A program made the position numbers and the translations under genes. The notes beneath the pieces were generated by a model. The model was given only the letters and a program-made list of their open reading frames with translations, searched no databases and was not told the DNA's origin. Source: Danio rerio (Eukaryota; Chordata; Actinopteri; Cypriniformes; Danionidae). From it: a stretch of 64,000 bases of DNA. Shown here in pieces: positions 25,401 to 39,300 of this stretch. Positions within the stretch are counted from its first letter, which is position 1. Every line of letters begins with the position of its first letter. The stretch covers positions 17,469,501 to 17,533,500 of the forward strand of contig NC_133193.1 in assembly GCF_049306965.1 (NCBI RefSeq). Reading direction: 5' to 3'.

Positions 25401-27858
25401 CCTTCTTGGTACAGATTCAACAAGGTACTGGAAATTTTCCTCAGAAAATAATGGTCCATATTGACATGATAGCATCACACAGTTGCTGCAGATTTGTCGG
25501 CTGCATATCCATGATGCGAATCTTCCGTTTCACCACATCCCAAAGGTGCTTTATTGGTTTGAGTTCTGGTGACTGTGGAGGCCATTTGAGTACAGTGAAC
25601 TCATTGTCATGTTCAAGAAACTGGTCTGAGATGATTTGCACTTTGTGACATGGCTCGTTATCCTGTTGGAAGTAGCCATCAGAAGATGGGTATAGGGTCA
25701 TAAAGGGATGGACATGGTCGGTCAGCAACAATACTCAGGTAGGCTGTGGCATTGACACAATGCTCAGTTGGTACAAATAGGCCCAAAGTGTACCAAAAAA
25801 ATATCCCCCACACCATTACACCAACACCTGCCTGAACCATTGATACAAGGCAGGATGGCTCCATGCTTTCATGTTGTTAATGCCAAATTCTGACCCTACC
25901 ATCTGAATGTTGCAGCAGAAATCGAGTCTCACCAGACCAGGCAACTTTTCTAAAAATCTTCTATTGACCAGTTTTGATGAACCTGTTTCATCAAAATTGT
26001 AGCCTCAATTGTAGCCTCACTTCCTGTTTTTAGCTGACAGGAGTGGCACCCAGTGTGTTCTTCTTCTGCTGTAGCCCATTCGCCTCAAGGTTGGACGTGT
26101 TGTGCGTTCAGAGATGCTCTTCTGCATACCTCGGTTATAATGAGTGTTTATTTGAGTTATTGTTGCTTTTCTATCAGCTCAAGCCAGTCAGGCCATTCTC
26201 CTCTGACCTCTGACATCAACAAGGCATTTGTGCCCACAGAACTGCCGCTCACTGGATAATTTCTTTTTTTCTGACCATTTTCTGTAAACTCTAGAGATGG
26301 TTGTGCATGAAAATCCCAGTAGATCAGCAGTTTCTGAAATACTCAAACCAGCCCGTCTGACACCACCAACAATGCCACGTTCAAAGTCACTTCAATCATC
26401 TTTCTTCCCCATTCTGATGCTCGGTTTGAATTGCAGCAGATCATCTTGACCATCATGTCTACAAGCCTAAATGCACTGAGATGCTGCCACGAGATTGGCT
26501 AATTAGAATTTTGCTTTAATGAGCAGTTGGACAGGTGTACCTAATATAGTGGCTGGTGAGTGATTAGGGATTAGAACATCATGGGGTAAGTAATTGACCA
26601 TTTTATATGACACTTTTTAAACTTCTGAATAAATAATTCCTTTAAAGTCCACATGAAATCACAATTTACAATGTTTATTTAGCTGTTAGCACACATTGTT
26701 AAACTTAAGGTGAACGATTAATATACTGCATGTTAGTATCTTTTCCTTAAAATCTGACTATTTGCTTCTGTTTCAGAATATCAGTCCTCTGATGACATCA
26801 GTTTGACAGCTTAGGCAAGATATGCTTAGCCACGCCCTTCTGTTAGTTTGATGCAAAAAAATAAATAAATAAATGAGGGGAGGAGCTCAAATATTAAACC
26901 CCACCCCCTACTCAATATTCTATTTCAGTTGTAAAAACATCATCATACTGGACTAAAAGTCTGCAGCAACTTCAATTTCACATGGACTTCAAAATGACCA
27001 AATTAAACTCCAGGCCTGCTGTGACAGATTGTTACCCCTGGAATCCTTACAGAGATGCTAGATGGATCTGAAATTAAGTAGCATATCAGTGCATGGAAAT
27101 CCTCAATTTTTTGTTCACCTTTATAACAAACTGAAGCAACGCTCTCTCATCAGGCACTCTGGTGATACAGAAGAGGACGAATCCCAGCAGAGACACCACA
27201 CACATCTGCAAAACACCACATACAGTACTTTAATGCAGTCGCTGTCACTTAAACATTAAATGCACCATATATAAGCCAATCATGCATGCTAATCCACTTT
27301 TATTAGGCCAGTTGGAGATGATCATGTGCATCTCAGAGTCTGTTGGTGAGAAAGGCTGCTATTGTCGCCATGCACGCACACGCACACATCGGTTTAATCT
27401 TATTTGCAGTGCAGCAAACCTCCTAAGTTCTACTCTCTGCCAGGCTTGTCATGAGCCAGTCATAACCCTCGTGTAATCAGCATTGTGCAACTCAGCATTG
27501 ACTTGTCATCTGATAATATATTGACTGCCGCTGCAAATTGAATAGTTTGACCCTCCTCCCTCCCAGATATCTTTATCTCTCACGTTTTTTATCTCGCTCT
27601 ATTCTCCTCTGTCTCTCTCTCTCTCTCCCTGTGTGTTTCCCCGCTCTTTTTTTCTCAGCGTGATTGGAGTCTTGTGACTAACGTGTGGTATCTAATTTGA
27701 TTGTTTTTCCCAGGATCTGAGGCAGAGAAGACTTGGTGACCTCAGCGTTTTTCTCCTGGAACAGCAGCTTTGGTCTCGTGAGGCCTGAACTTGAGATGCT
27801 CTCTGATCCACCTTATGGCCTCAGAATAATGTATGTATAAGTGTGTGTGTGTGTGTGT

Positions 27859-27950
<92 letters not shown>

Positions 27951-28981
27951 CAGACTCAACATAGTCATCCTATAAAGACATTGCTGTAGGTTTTATTGCC
28001 ACATTAGCTAATGTTTTACACTTTAAAAGAGATGTATTACAGGATAATGTGTCAGAGTTGAGCAGGCAATGTTATAAAAATCTGTATACTGTTTTTATTT
28101 TATATTTATTTAATTTATAATTCATTTTATAGGGGTTTTAACCTTTATTATGATATAGGACAGTGGAGATTTCAGGAAGGAAAACATTGGGAGCAGAGAG
28201 AAGGAAAGGATCGGCAAAGGACATCGAGCCGGGAATCGAACTTGGGTCGCAGTAAGAACTTCTGTGCAATACGTCAACACACTTTTACCACTAGGCTATT
28301 GGCGCCAACATTTTATTTATATACATATTTATGTAATTTTCATTTCAGTCATGACATAATATTTTTCAACTGAAACTGTATTGTCTGATCACCATATATT
28401 TAAAAAAAACTTTTAGAAGAAACTTATAGAAACATACAGTTGAAGTCAGAAATATTAGCCCACTTTGATTTTTTTTCTTCTTTTTAAAATATTTTCCAAA
28501 TAATGTTTAACAGAGCAAGGGAATTTTCATAGTATGTCTGATAATATTTATCAGACAAATATGCATATAACACTTTTTTAGGGACAAAATTATTTGCCCT
28601 TTTAAGCTATTTTTTTCTCGATAGTTTACAGAACAAACCATCGTTATACAATAGCTTACCTTATTACCCTAACTCGCCTAGTTACCCTAATTAACCTAGT
28701 TTAGCCTTTAAATGTCACTTTAAGCTGTATAGAAGTGTCTTGAAAAATATCCAGTCAAATATTATGTACTGTCATCATGGCAAAGATAAAATAAATCCAT
28801 TATTAGAAATGAGTTATTAAAACTATTATGTTTAGAAATGTGTTAAAGAAATCTGCTCTCCATTAAATAGAAATTGTGGAAAATATAAATAAGCGGTCTA
28901 ATAATTCAGGGGGGCTAATAATTCTGACTTTAACTGTATAATCTGAGAATTACTGGTATTAACCAACTGGTTTAAATACAT

Positions 28982-29022
<41 letters not shown>

Positions 29023-32000
29023 AAGTGTGACTCGTGATTGATGAACAGCAATTCAGATGCATGCAATACATTTTTAAACAATTATTTCGTTACTTTTTTT
29101 GGATTGTGGCTCATGATTGATAAATACCAATTTAAATTTTTGCAACATGCTTATTTATTTTTAACTCAAAATGTAAAAAAAATCATTAATTCATTTGTTC
29201 ATTCATTCAAAACAACATAATTATGCCTCCATCACAAATATATATCAAAATCATTACTTAAACTTTAATTTTTAAAATTAAAAAGCTGTCGCCTCACAGC
29301 AAGAAGGCTGCTGATTCGAGCCTCGGCTGGCTCATTCGCCGTTTCTGTGTGGAGTTTGCATGTTCTTCCAGTGTTCCCATGGGTTTCCTCCGGGTGCTCT
29401 AGTTTCCTTACAGTCCATAGACATGTGGCACAGGTAAATTGGGAAGGGTAAATTATCCGTAGTGTGTGTGTAAATGAGTGTATAGATGTTTCCCGGAGAT
29501 GGGTTGCAGCTGGAAGGGCATCCGCTACGCAAAAATCTGCTGGATAAGTTGGCGGTTCATTCCGCTGTGACGACCCCAGATTAATAAAGGGATTAAGCCG
29601 AAAAGAAAATGAATGAATGAATGAATAAATAAGTTTCAGTTAAACAATTGACTTGGAAATAAAAGTGTCAAACAAATTGTATACTTGTAATGTGACCAGA
29701 AACTCGAAGACATTTTAACAAGAAATCAGAGTTGATGGTACTTTACATTAAGGTTCCACAATTAACATTAGTTACTATCTAAATAACTATTCCAGAGTTC
29801 ATTTATCTGAGTTCATGTGTTTCAGCATTTACATATTTACTATCAGGGTCAGTTTTATATCAAAGTTGATATTTAGCTGCCCCATGTTGGTGTTTCATAA
29901 CATTACATTTTTTACAAGGTGGGTCATTGGCTGAATGTTCAACCCCAAATCTGGAGGACTATCACATACACACATACACTACGGAGAATTTAGCCTACCT
30001 GATTCACCTAGCGCATGTCTTTGGACTTGTGGGGAAACCGGAGCATCTGGAGGAAACCCACACAAACATGGAGAGAACATGCAAACTCCACACAGAAATG
30101 CCAACTGACCCAGCCGGGGCTCAAACCAGCGACCTTTTTGCTGTGAGGTGACATCGCTACCCACTGCACCACCGCGCCACCCTATGTTTCAGCATTTGAC
30201 ATTTTAAAAATCAAATATTGCATCTAATTTTATTTAATGGAACCGAGCTAATATGAATTATACAGTTTCATTTGAATTAGAATGTTGCCAAAGATAAACT
30301 TGACAAAGACTTGTTTTAAATATTTTTTTGTGTGAAAAAAGAAATAAAAAATAATACAAACTTCTAACTTTTAAACGTTTTATATCAAGTTTAATTTCAC
30401 AAGTTGATATTGCACCATAATCCTTGATGAAATAATAGATTTATAATATCCAAGTCATCTGAAAGCTGATGCATACAGTGTTGTCACTCTGATTGATCTA
30501 CGTGACTGGACATGCATGTCTGTACACAGAAATTGCTTTAAGCTGGCTTGAATCTTTTTAGAATCCTTCGCTATTTATAAATGTCCAATTTGATCTTACC
30601 CGCTTATGTTCCTCAGACAAAAATACTGTATAACTGTTGTATTTTTAGATTTATTTAGCTGAGGAACTTGTGGTTTACTAAAATGTAACATCTTTTTTTT
30701 TTTTGATATAGACTTCTGTGACTGGAGATCACTGCTAAACAAGCTAAAGTTGTTGTGATTACAGTAGCACTGCTGGTAGTGTTCCTTTCCAGACTTCTTG
30801 CAATATGACACTCTCAATGTTGTTCCTTGTATCAGCTTTAAAACTCAGGATTTACCATCAGAAGTTTTAGCATGTCAAGTCTTCAAAGCTTTACATTTTC
30901 TTTAGTTCTTCACCTGCTTAACTAAAACTAAGACTAAAACTACTGGTCAAAAACCTTTTTGTTTTCTAAAATAAAAATAAAAATTCACGATGAATGAAAA
31001 ACTAAACTGACAACAGTTACTAAAATGATGAAAAATTAAATAAAATGAAATAATAATTGGCAACATATTCTCTCTTTTTTTGGTCTAAATTTCTTAATGA
31101 AACTAAAAACAAACAAGTCTGAAAATAGTTATACAAAATAATACGAAACCATAATAACCTGGTGTGAACAACGCAAACCACATTGAATCTGATTTAATGT
31201 GAATTTGATTCACTTAAATATGCGGTTATAATTAGATGCATTCTGCACAGCAAAAATATTGTCTTGTTTCTAGTCAAAATCAAAATTTGTTTTAGGCTTA
31301 ATAGAATTAGGCTTTTTTTCAGAAGACAAAACAATAACTTTTACTTTGGCTTTAGTCCCGTATGGTTGCGGGGTCGGCTCTTTGGAACAAGTCCTCCATT
31401 TGAATTTGTCCATATGATAACACCTTTTTTTTTTTTTTATATACACCTTCCGGCCAGCCTGTCACCCTTATTCAGTCATACACTACGGACAATTTAGCCT
31501 ACCCAGTTCAGTTACAGCATGTCTTTGGACTGTGGGGGAAACCGGAGCACTCGGAGGAAACCCACACGAATGCAGGGAGAACATGCAAACTCCTCACAGA
31601 AATGCCAACTAAGCTGAGGTTTGAACCTGCGACCCAGCGACCTTCTTACTGTGAGGTGATTGTGCTACCCACTGCGCCACCACATCGTCCCCAGCTTGCA
31701 TCATTGTTTTTTTTTTATTTTTTATTTTTTTAAACAACGCTTGTTGCTGCCAAACAATATGTCATGAAGTTGGGCCAGTCATCAAATGTATATTTCCTTT
31801 AGCTGGATGTTTGTCTGATGTTTTTTGAAAGTCATTACTTGCTTTAGGGCTGCACGGTGTTCACGTGGGTTTCCTCCAGGTGATCCGGTTTCCAAAGACA
31901 TGCAGTATAGGTGAATTGGGTAAGATAAAATTGTCCGTAGTGTATGTGTGTAAATGAGTGTGAATGGGTGTTTCCCAGTGATGGATTGTAGCTGGAAGGA

Positions 32001-34147
32001 CATCCACAGCATACTGTAAAACATGTGCTGGATAAGGTGACGGTTGGTTTCGCTGTGGCAACCCAGATTAATAAAGGGACTAAGCCGAAAAGAAAATAAA
32101 TGAATGAATTACTTGCTTTTACATGTAGAAAACATTCAACAAAACTGTTCCCTATGAGGGATAGTTCATGAATATTACCTCCATGTGTGTGTGTGTGTGT
32201 GTGTGTCTGGGTTTCTGCGTCAGAGGGCGGGGCCTCAGGTTTGAAATCTCCCGGGTTTGCGCGTGCACGTGAATAACTTGGTTTCGTTCGTACGTCATAG
32301 CGAAACACCTAATGAATCGGTATCAAGGCGACTCGTTTGAAGCACTATGAGTCGACTCTTATAGATGAATAAACAGTTTTAAACACTGTACACTAACAGA
32401 TTTAAGCCTTAGCTGGATACTTCACTTCACTTAGAGCTGTGTTACACACTACATGGAGGGGAATTTTCAAAAACCCATAATATGGGCTCTTTAATTATCA
32501 TTTACTCTCCCTTGTGTGGTTTTAAACTTTTAGGAGTTTCTTTCTTCTGTTGAACACGATAGAAGTTTTTTTAAACAATGCTGGTTGCTGGCAACTCTTG
32601 TTTTCAACAGAAGAAAGATAGATAAATATGTTTTGAAGAAATGATAAGTGAGTAAACGATGACAAACTGTTTGTTTTTTGAGTGAATTTTCCCTTCAAAG
32701 TTTTCATGCTGAACTTTTGAATATTTAGAGAAAATTCAAAAGTGTTTGCTTTACTTTATGGGAACATTAGCAAAACATTAATAGAGCATTTGAGCAGAAA
32801 TTTCATAGAATATATGGCCCAATCCCAATTGTATTTTTGTATTCTTACCCCTTCCCCTTGGCCCTTGAAACAGAGTGTGAAGGAGAAGGGCTTCAAAATG
32901 TACCCCTAAGAAATGGGAAAACACTACAACACTTGCACACATCATCATATGTCATCGAGATCTCTTTCTTCATATGAGATCAGACGATTGCGACTGCTGC
33001 AGTTATACCAGTCAGGGGCGCCGCTGGCTGCAGACTGTGTCGCGGATAAACGTGAAGAGGGGTGGGGGAAGGGGGTGCGTGGGCCCCTAATAATTTCTCT
33101 GCGGGCCCCCAAAATTCATAAGCCCTTAGAACCCTGTGTGGCAAGTGTATTCTGGGAAGTTTTCTTACCCCTTTGTTTCAAGTGTGATCCTGAAAAATCT
33201 CTGTTCGAAGGGGTATTTACCCCTTCCCCTTAGCCCTACGCCTTCAAGCTAAAGAGAATTGGGACACCCCTACCCCTTTACATGAATGTGCAAAATGAGG
33301 GGTACGGGCAAGGGGAAGGGCTAAGGGGTAGAATTGGGTTTGGGCTTAAGTCAAATATGAAAACCATGAAAACATTTTTTTTTAAATGATTAAAAATGAA
33401 TAACTTTTAGTTTATATAAAATATAACTTCATAATACTCAATTTTTTATAATGCAAGTGAAATTACTTGTAAAGTTAACCTAAAGTTCAACTTAAAAACT
33501 CAAGGCCTCAACTAATTTCTTACAGTTGTTTCGACAGACTTCCACAGCACATGACCTTATAAATGAAAGTGTAAACACTCGACTTCATTGCTCTTGGGTG
33601 TGACAGCATGCCTTACACCATCTTTGTTATTGCACTTTTGCAATTGATCATAATCAATTCACACTCAAATATGATATTTGCCACATTAAAAAAAAATAAA
33701 TGAATAAAATGAATGAATCACAGCACTAACACTTGCAGTGCAAAGTCAAATATTATTCACTGTGTCACTCGAATGTACACATGCTTGCTTATATGTACTG
33801 TATGCTTATGTACAGTATAGCCACAGGGTCGATGGATCCAACGAGGCCTCATGCATGGCCACCAAAAGAGTAAACAAGGCATGCTGGGAGTTCAAATTCA
33901 AGCTTACAATGATGCCGGCCCAATGGGGCGTCTCCCGGGCCAGCAGAGAGGAGCTAATGGCAAGCATGAGGAAGGCCACAGCTGCCACTGCGATGCCCAG
34001 CAGAAGCTGCAGGAGAGCCACCAGCAGAGGAAAGCGGCAGCCACAACATTTCTGGGCTTCCTCCGGCACCGGGCCTCCAGTCTCTGCCTTTGCCTTCTTC
34101 TCACTGCTTTGGTTGCCTCCTACCTTCGGATTCATTCCCAACCCCAT
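22110..34147 (-). CDS. sspn: Sarcospan, four-helix member of the dystrophin-glycoprotein complex
   Basis: Three exons on the minus strand, 33908-34147, 27119-27205 and 22110-22469, join in frame to a 228-residue protein (human about 243). Sarcospan is a tetraspanin-like protein that stabilises the sarcoglycan subcomplex in the muscle membrane. Visible features: cytosolic N terminus; CCGCRFPLL at 34-42 just before helix 1 (about 39-64); helix 2 at about 76-96 across the exon 1-2 junction; helix 3 from LLYFLLCTMGLVMSVVV at 110; a large extracellular loop with cysteines (CREMREDCICTLDPEDP and SDCSD); helix 4 (YYLLQVLLNLAQAIVCLLGA); and the conserved tail WKHRYQVFFAGLQ. The ATG at 34147 has A at -3 and G at +4. 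Introns are 6.7 and 4.6 kb and repeat-filled. It is convergent with itpr2 and divergent from bhlhe41, as in human. No clear polyadenylation signal was identified. Confidence 0.93.
22745..23535. mobile_element. Unclassified non-autonomous repeat in sspn intron 2
   Basis: Segments such as cctctttttacaagatgtaa and cactttaaattcaaatgaga resemble a repeat that I recall as widespread in zebrafish. No clean termini were seen, so the extent is approximate. Confidence 0.4.
23585..24000 (+). mobile_element. 5S-rRNA-derived SINE (SINE3-like)
   Basis: The head (cactgaagccaagcagggct, then cctggatgggagacc) matches the internal promoter region of 5S rRNA, as in zebrafish SINE3. The body contains ttcagacgagacgttaaact and the tail tcaagtggatgctgcacact, ending gtaaagcgctttg and agtgctacataaatgt. 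The 5' end is shortened compared with a full 5S head. It lies in sspn intron 2, antisense to the gene. Confidence 0.75.
25322..26563 (-). mobile_element. Tc1-like DNA transposon, copy D (near full length)
   Basis: The most complete of the four family members at about 1.24 kb, with left end tacatccactgactacttta and right end taatatagtggctggtgagt. The minus strand at 25441-25731 encodes DGYFQQDNEPCHKVQ and PELKPIKHLWD, the second and third catalytic blocks. The open frame is interrupted several times, including a duplicated cctgtttcatcaaaattgta-like stretch near 25990. Inactive; inserted in sspn intron 2. Confidence 0.87.
26642..26994. mobile_element. MITE with terminal repeats ttaaagtccacatgaaat
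   Basis: Left end ttaaagtccacatgaaatca and right end atttcacatggacttcaaaa are inverted repeats. About 350 bp, non-coding, just beside Tc1-like copy D. The same right half occurs as a fragment at 13021-13088. Confidence 0.7.
27119..27205 (-). CDS. sspn: sspn exon 2
   Basis: Twenty-nine codons, MCVVSLLGFVLFCITRVP then DERALLQFVIK, in phase 0 at both ends (ttgcag acceptor, AAG/gtgaac donor). It aligns with the human segment around LGLFMLCVSYQVDERTCIQF. Confidence 0.9.
27840..27949. repeat. (GT)n microsatellite
   Basis: About 110 bp of GT repeats with a single GTCT interruption, within sspn intron 1. Confidence 0.95.
28118..28306 (-). mobile_element. tRNA-derived SINE with A and B boxes
   Basis: On the minus strand it starts ggcgccaatagcctagtggt, with an A-box-like tagcctagtgg. 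About 50 bp later comes agttcgattcccggctcg, a good B box. The remainder, down to gtcctatatcataataaagg, is not tRNA-like. It lacks a full cloverleaf, so it is a SINE rather than a tRNA gene. It is distinct from DANA. Confidence 0.65.
28437..28936. mobile_element. Complete MITE with TA target duplication
   Basis: Ends cagttgaagtcagaaatatt and aataattctgactttaactg are inverted repeats, each flanked by TA. About 500 bp and non-coding, probably mobilised by a Tc1/mariner-type transposase. Other copies are at 42404-43191 and, partial, at 19560 and 55330-55970. Confidence 0.8.
28978..29018. repeat. (TTTA)n microsatellite
   Basis: Ten TTTA units in sspn intron 1. Confidence 0.9.
29284..29634 (+). 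mobile_element. DANA-type tRNA-derived SINE, 5' truncated
   Basis: Starts within the tRNA-like head at gtcgcctcacagcaagaagg, has ctgctgattcgagcctcggc, and ends ttaataaagggattaagccg followed by an (atga)n tail. Confidence 0.85.
29950..30184 (-). mobile_element. DANA-type SINE, truncated
   Basis: Minus-strand copy missing its 3' third. It runs from catacactacggagaattta to the tRNA-like head cactgcaccaccgcgccacc. Confidence 0.8.
31346..31692 (-). mobile_element. DANA-type SINE
   Basis: From the altered 3' end (ggctttagtcccgtatggtt) through a T-rich interruption at 31423-31440 to cactgcgccaccacatcgtc. The 3' region differs from the usual body, so it is probably a mosaic or decayed copy. Confidence 0.75.
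31847..32110 (+). mobile_element. DANA-type SINE with internal deletion
   Basis: The head gggctgcacggtg is joined directly to ttcacgtgggtttcctccag, so most of the tRNA-like region, including the B box, is gone. The 3' end ttaataaagggactaagccg and its tail are intact. Confidence 0.8.
32817..33344. mobile_element. MITE with cccttcccctt termini and a nested insert
   Basis: The left end (gcccaatcccaattgtattt, then ccccttccccttggccctt) and right end (ggcaaggggaagggctaagg, then attgggtttgggc) are inverted repeats. The middle at about 33011-33125 (gtcaggggcgccgctggctg to gcgggcccccaaaa) is GC-rich and looks like a second inserted element. Confidence 0.65.
33908..34147 (-). CDS. sspn: sspn exon 1 (coding start)
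   Basis: Eighty codons, from MGLGMNPKVGGNQSSEKK to ETPHWAGII, with donor ATT/gtaagc. The block CCGCRFPLLVALLQLLLGIA is almost identical to human sarcospan. The open frame continues past the donor but is intronic. Confidence 0.93.
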
Positions 34148-35811
34148 AATTCCTCCTTTCTTGTGCAGAGGTTCTCAATCTTCCTTTAAAAACAGACTGG
34201 ACGCTCTTGTTTTTTAGTCCTTTTTTTCCTGCCGTTTCTTTTGCTGGACTGTTTCTTCACACTGGCCTTCCCCTCCCTCCTCACTGGAGGCTTCTCTCTC
34301 TCTCTCTCTACTATTCAAATTCAGAAAGGGCTCTGAACTAATATGGAAAACATTTGGAGCAGATTCCAGAAGAGCCGCATATAGAGCACTGGAGAGAGGA
34401 GACGGAAAGGAGGGAGGCTGGAAAAGGGGAGGGAATATGCATGAAGGGGGACTCCAACACACGACAACTGCTAGTCTCCCTGAAAGCAAACAGGAAATGG
34501 GGATCTTACAAAGCAGAAAGCTTCTCGTCACTGGCGAGAGTTTGAGTCCTGCCAGCCTCACACTGTGTGTGATCTATTCATAAACAGCCTGGAGTCAGTC
34601 ACATGATTCTGATGAAGTTACGTGACCCGTGGGCATGTGAGAGCGGGTTACAGTTAATCTCTTATGAATATTATGAGTGAGTGCAGATGTGCTACGTGCT
34701 CAATTCGTTTTGTGTTAATTATGGAGAGTTGTTAAATACATGCAGGACATGTTTCTTATAATGGATAAGTCTGTATTCGGCTGGACCTTTAGTGGAACTG
34801 TTTTTCTTCCCCCAATTTGCTTTGTATGGAGGAAAGGCTTTGATTTAAAGCTCATAATGGGTTAATCTTCTGAAGGCTGGATATTGACAGAATGTGGTCT
34901 ATTTTCAGACATACATCTATGTGCTGTTGTGTTATGTCACACCTCGCTTCAGATCGAATGTATAAGGAAAGAAATCTCAGTAGATCAAGATGGCAATTCA
35001 AGCCAAACATTGCACACTGATAAAAAAATATGTAGGCTATATTGAATATTACAATTACAATTTGTTAACATGAACAAACAAAATTCAAACTAAATAAGTA
35101 AGATTATCAGAATGCAACTCTTTTTGGTAATCTGTATGTGCGTGCATGTGTGTCTCTGTAAAAACATTTGACCGAATAAAATCTATACAAAAACAATTAA
35201 TAGAAAAGTTTATCTGACCTTCTATAACTATAAACTCTCTCTCTTTCTCTCTCTGTCTCTCTCTCATATTATGTACATGTTGTTCTATTGTTGCTTTGAT
35301 TATTCTATGTTCTTAACTGTAAGTCACTTAAAGAAGTGTCTGCCAAATATTGATTATAAATTGACAAAACAAATAAGTAATAACAGGGCACAATACTGTT
35401 ATTCTGAAGACGTAATAAACAAATAAATAAATGAAATAAATAAATAAATAAATACATATATAAATAAAACGTTTTTAGCATTTATTACACATAAAAATAT
35501 TTTTATATATTTAAATTTTAACTAACAGATTATTTTTTGTACATGTAAAAAAAAATGAACTCTGAAGACATTTTGTCTGAATTGTTATTTATGAATAAAC
35601 ACAACGAAAAATTTTATAATAAACAAAAATATTTTACTTGCATTTATTATATATACAATTATTTATTATAATAAAGTTTAAATTAAATTTAATTATTTCT
35701 TTTAAAAAAGTTGTATTTTGCCGTAGTGTATAATATTAATATAATTAATAGTTAAAATTAGTAGGCCTATAGTAAATAAATAAAAATATTGTGTTGTATT
35801 CCCTAATTTCA

Positions 35812-36466
35812 GGGGCATCCCGGTGGCTCAGTGGGTAGCAAAATCACCTCACAGCAAGAAGGTCGCTGGTTCGAGCCCCGGCTGGATCAGTTCCATTCCT
35901 GTGTGGAGTTTGCATGTTCTCCCTGTGTTTGTGTTGGTTTCCTGCGGGTGCTCCGGTTTCCCCCACATGTCCAAAGACATGTGCCTGTAGCCAGGGGTGG
36001 TTCGGGCGGTTCGAAAGACCCATCCCTCACTGATAAAGTCCAGAATTTGACACCTATATGAGCTCATTTATCCCATTTTTGACTGCTATGCCATCATAAA
36101 TTGTGAAAATTATAGATAGAAGAAGCCTTTAAGACAATAACATTTTTTATAAAAATTTTAATTAAGTGGCCAAGGAAAGTTGAGCTGGCCATTTTTTTGC
36201 CAAGGCTACTGTTTTCATTTTAAAACGAATAACTGCAAAAAAGGTTCACTTTTTCAGAAAAAAGAACCACCCCTTTCATTAGGCTGGCTTCAGGACTGGT
36301 GAATTGGATGAGCTAAATTAACTATAGTGTATGTGTGTGAATGAGTGTGTATGGATGATTCCCAGTGATGGGTTGCAGCTGGAAGGACATCCGCTGTATA
36401 AAATATATGCTGAATAGGTTGGCGGTTCATTCCGCTGTGGCGACCCCTGATTAATAAAGGGATTTT
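35812..36466 (+). mobile_element. DANA-type SINE split by another insertion
   Basis: The 5' part (ggggcatcccggtggctcag to ccaaagacatgtgcctgtag) and 3' part (ggtgaattggatgagctaaa to ttaataaagggatttt) together make one SINE of about 345 bp, separated by about 308 bp of unrelated sequence. Confidence 0.8.
35986..36293. mobile_element. Unclassified element nested in a SINE
   Basis: The insert carries aggggtggttc near its left edge and the inverted copy gaaccacccct about 25 bp inside its right edge. It is AT-rich inside and non-coding. This would fit a non-autonomous DNA transposon; no clear target duplication could be defined. Confidence 0.55.
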
Positions 36467-36639
36467 ATTTTTTTATCTTATGATTTACATTTTAATATGT
36501 ATATGTTATTCTTAAATCTGAAAATGCATTTGTCTCAACTGTTCTGCAGTGATGTGCTGGTGTTTGTTTTTTCAGAGTGTAGTGAGCAGTGAACTGACAA
36601 CTTTCAAGCTCATTTAATTCCCAGACTCTGGAGCTGGTG

Positions 36640-36871
36640 CAGTTTACACGTGAGTCAGCGCGCGGTTCCTGGAGAAGGCGCGCGTGCGCGGTAGTGGCCA
36701 CGCGCAGTGTGAGTGCGCGAGAGCGCTGGGCAAAGTGGCAGCTCAGGCGAGCGCGCACACACACATCATCATCATTCAGAGGTGCTGCGCGAGACCGGAC
36801 ACAACGCACTGCCGCTCCGCTCAGATATTGGATTAACCAAACCTCACTGTATAACAAAGTGGAACAAAGTT
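36640..36871 (+). promoter_or_regulatory. bhlhe41: CpG-rich bhlhe41 promoter / 5' UTR with E-box
   Basis: The region 36650-36810 is strikingly rich in CpG and GCGC (for example agcgcgcggttcctggag and ggcgcgcgtgcgcggtagtg) in an otherwise AT-rich window. A perfect CACGTG lies at 36647-36652, 225 bp before the start codon. DEC proteins and CLOCK:BMAL1 both bind this E-box, so circadian control and self-repression are plausible. The transcription start is not known. Confidence 0.65.

Positions 36872-39300
<2,429 letters not shown>

Larger units (their letters stand above)
34148..36871. other. Shared upstream region between sspn and bhlhe41
   Basis: About 2.7 kb between two start codons that point away from each other. 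It includes the presumed sspn 5' UTR and promoter (about 34148-34620, with a CT microsatellite at 34293-34310), AT-rich sequence with no recognised feature at about 34620-35810, a SINE with an insert at 35812-36466, and the CpG-rich bhlhe41 promoter from about 36640. Confidence 0.7.

Noticed and set aside
28118-28306. A true tRNA gene
   Set aside because: A and B boxes are present but no full cloverleaf or matching acceptor stem could be found, and the downstream part is SINE-like.
33738-34217. 159-residue plus-strand open frame
   Set aside because: It is antisense to sspn exon 1, which has clear protein similarity and a splice donor on the other strand.
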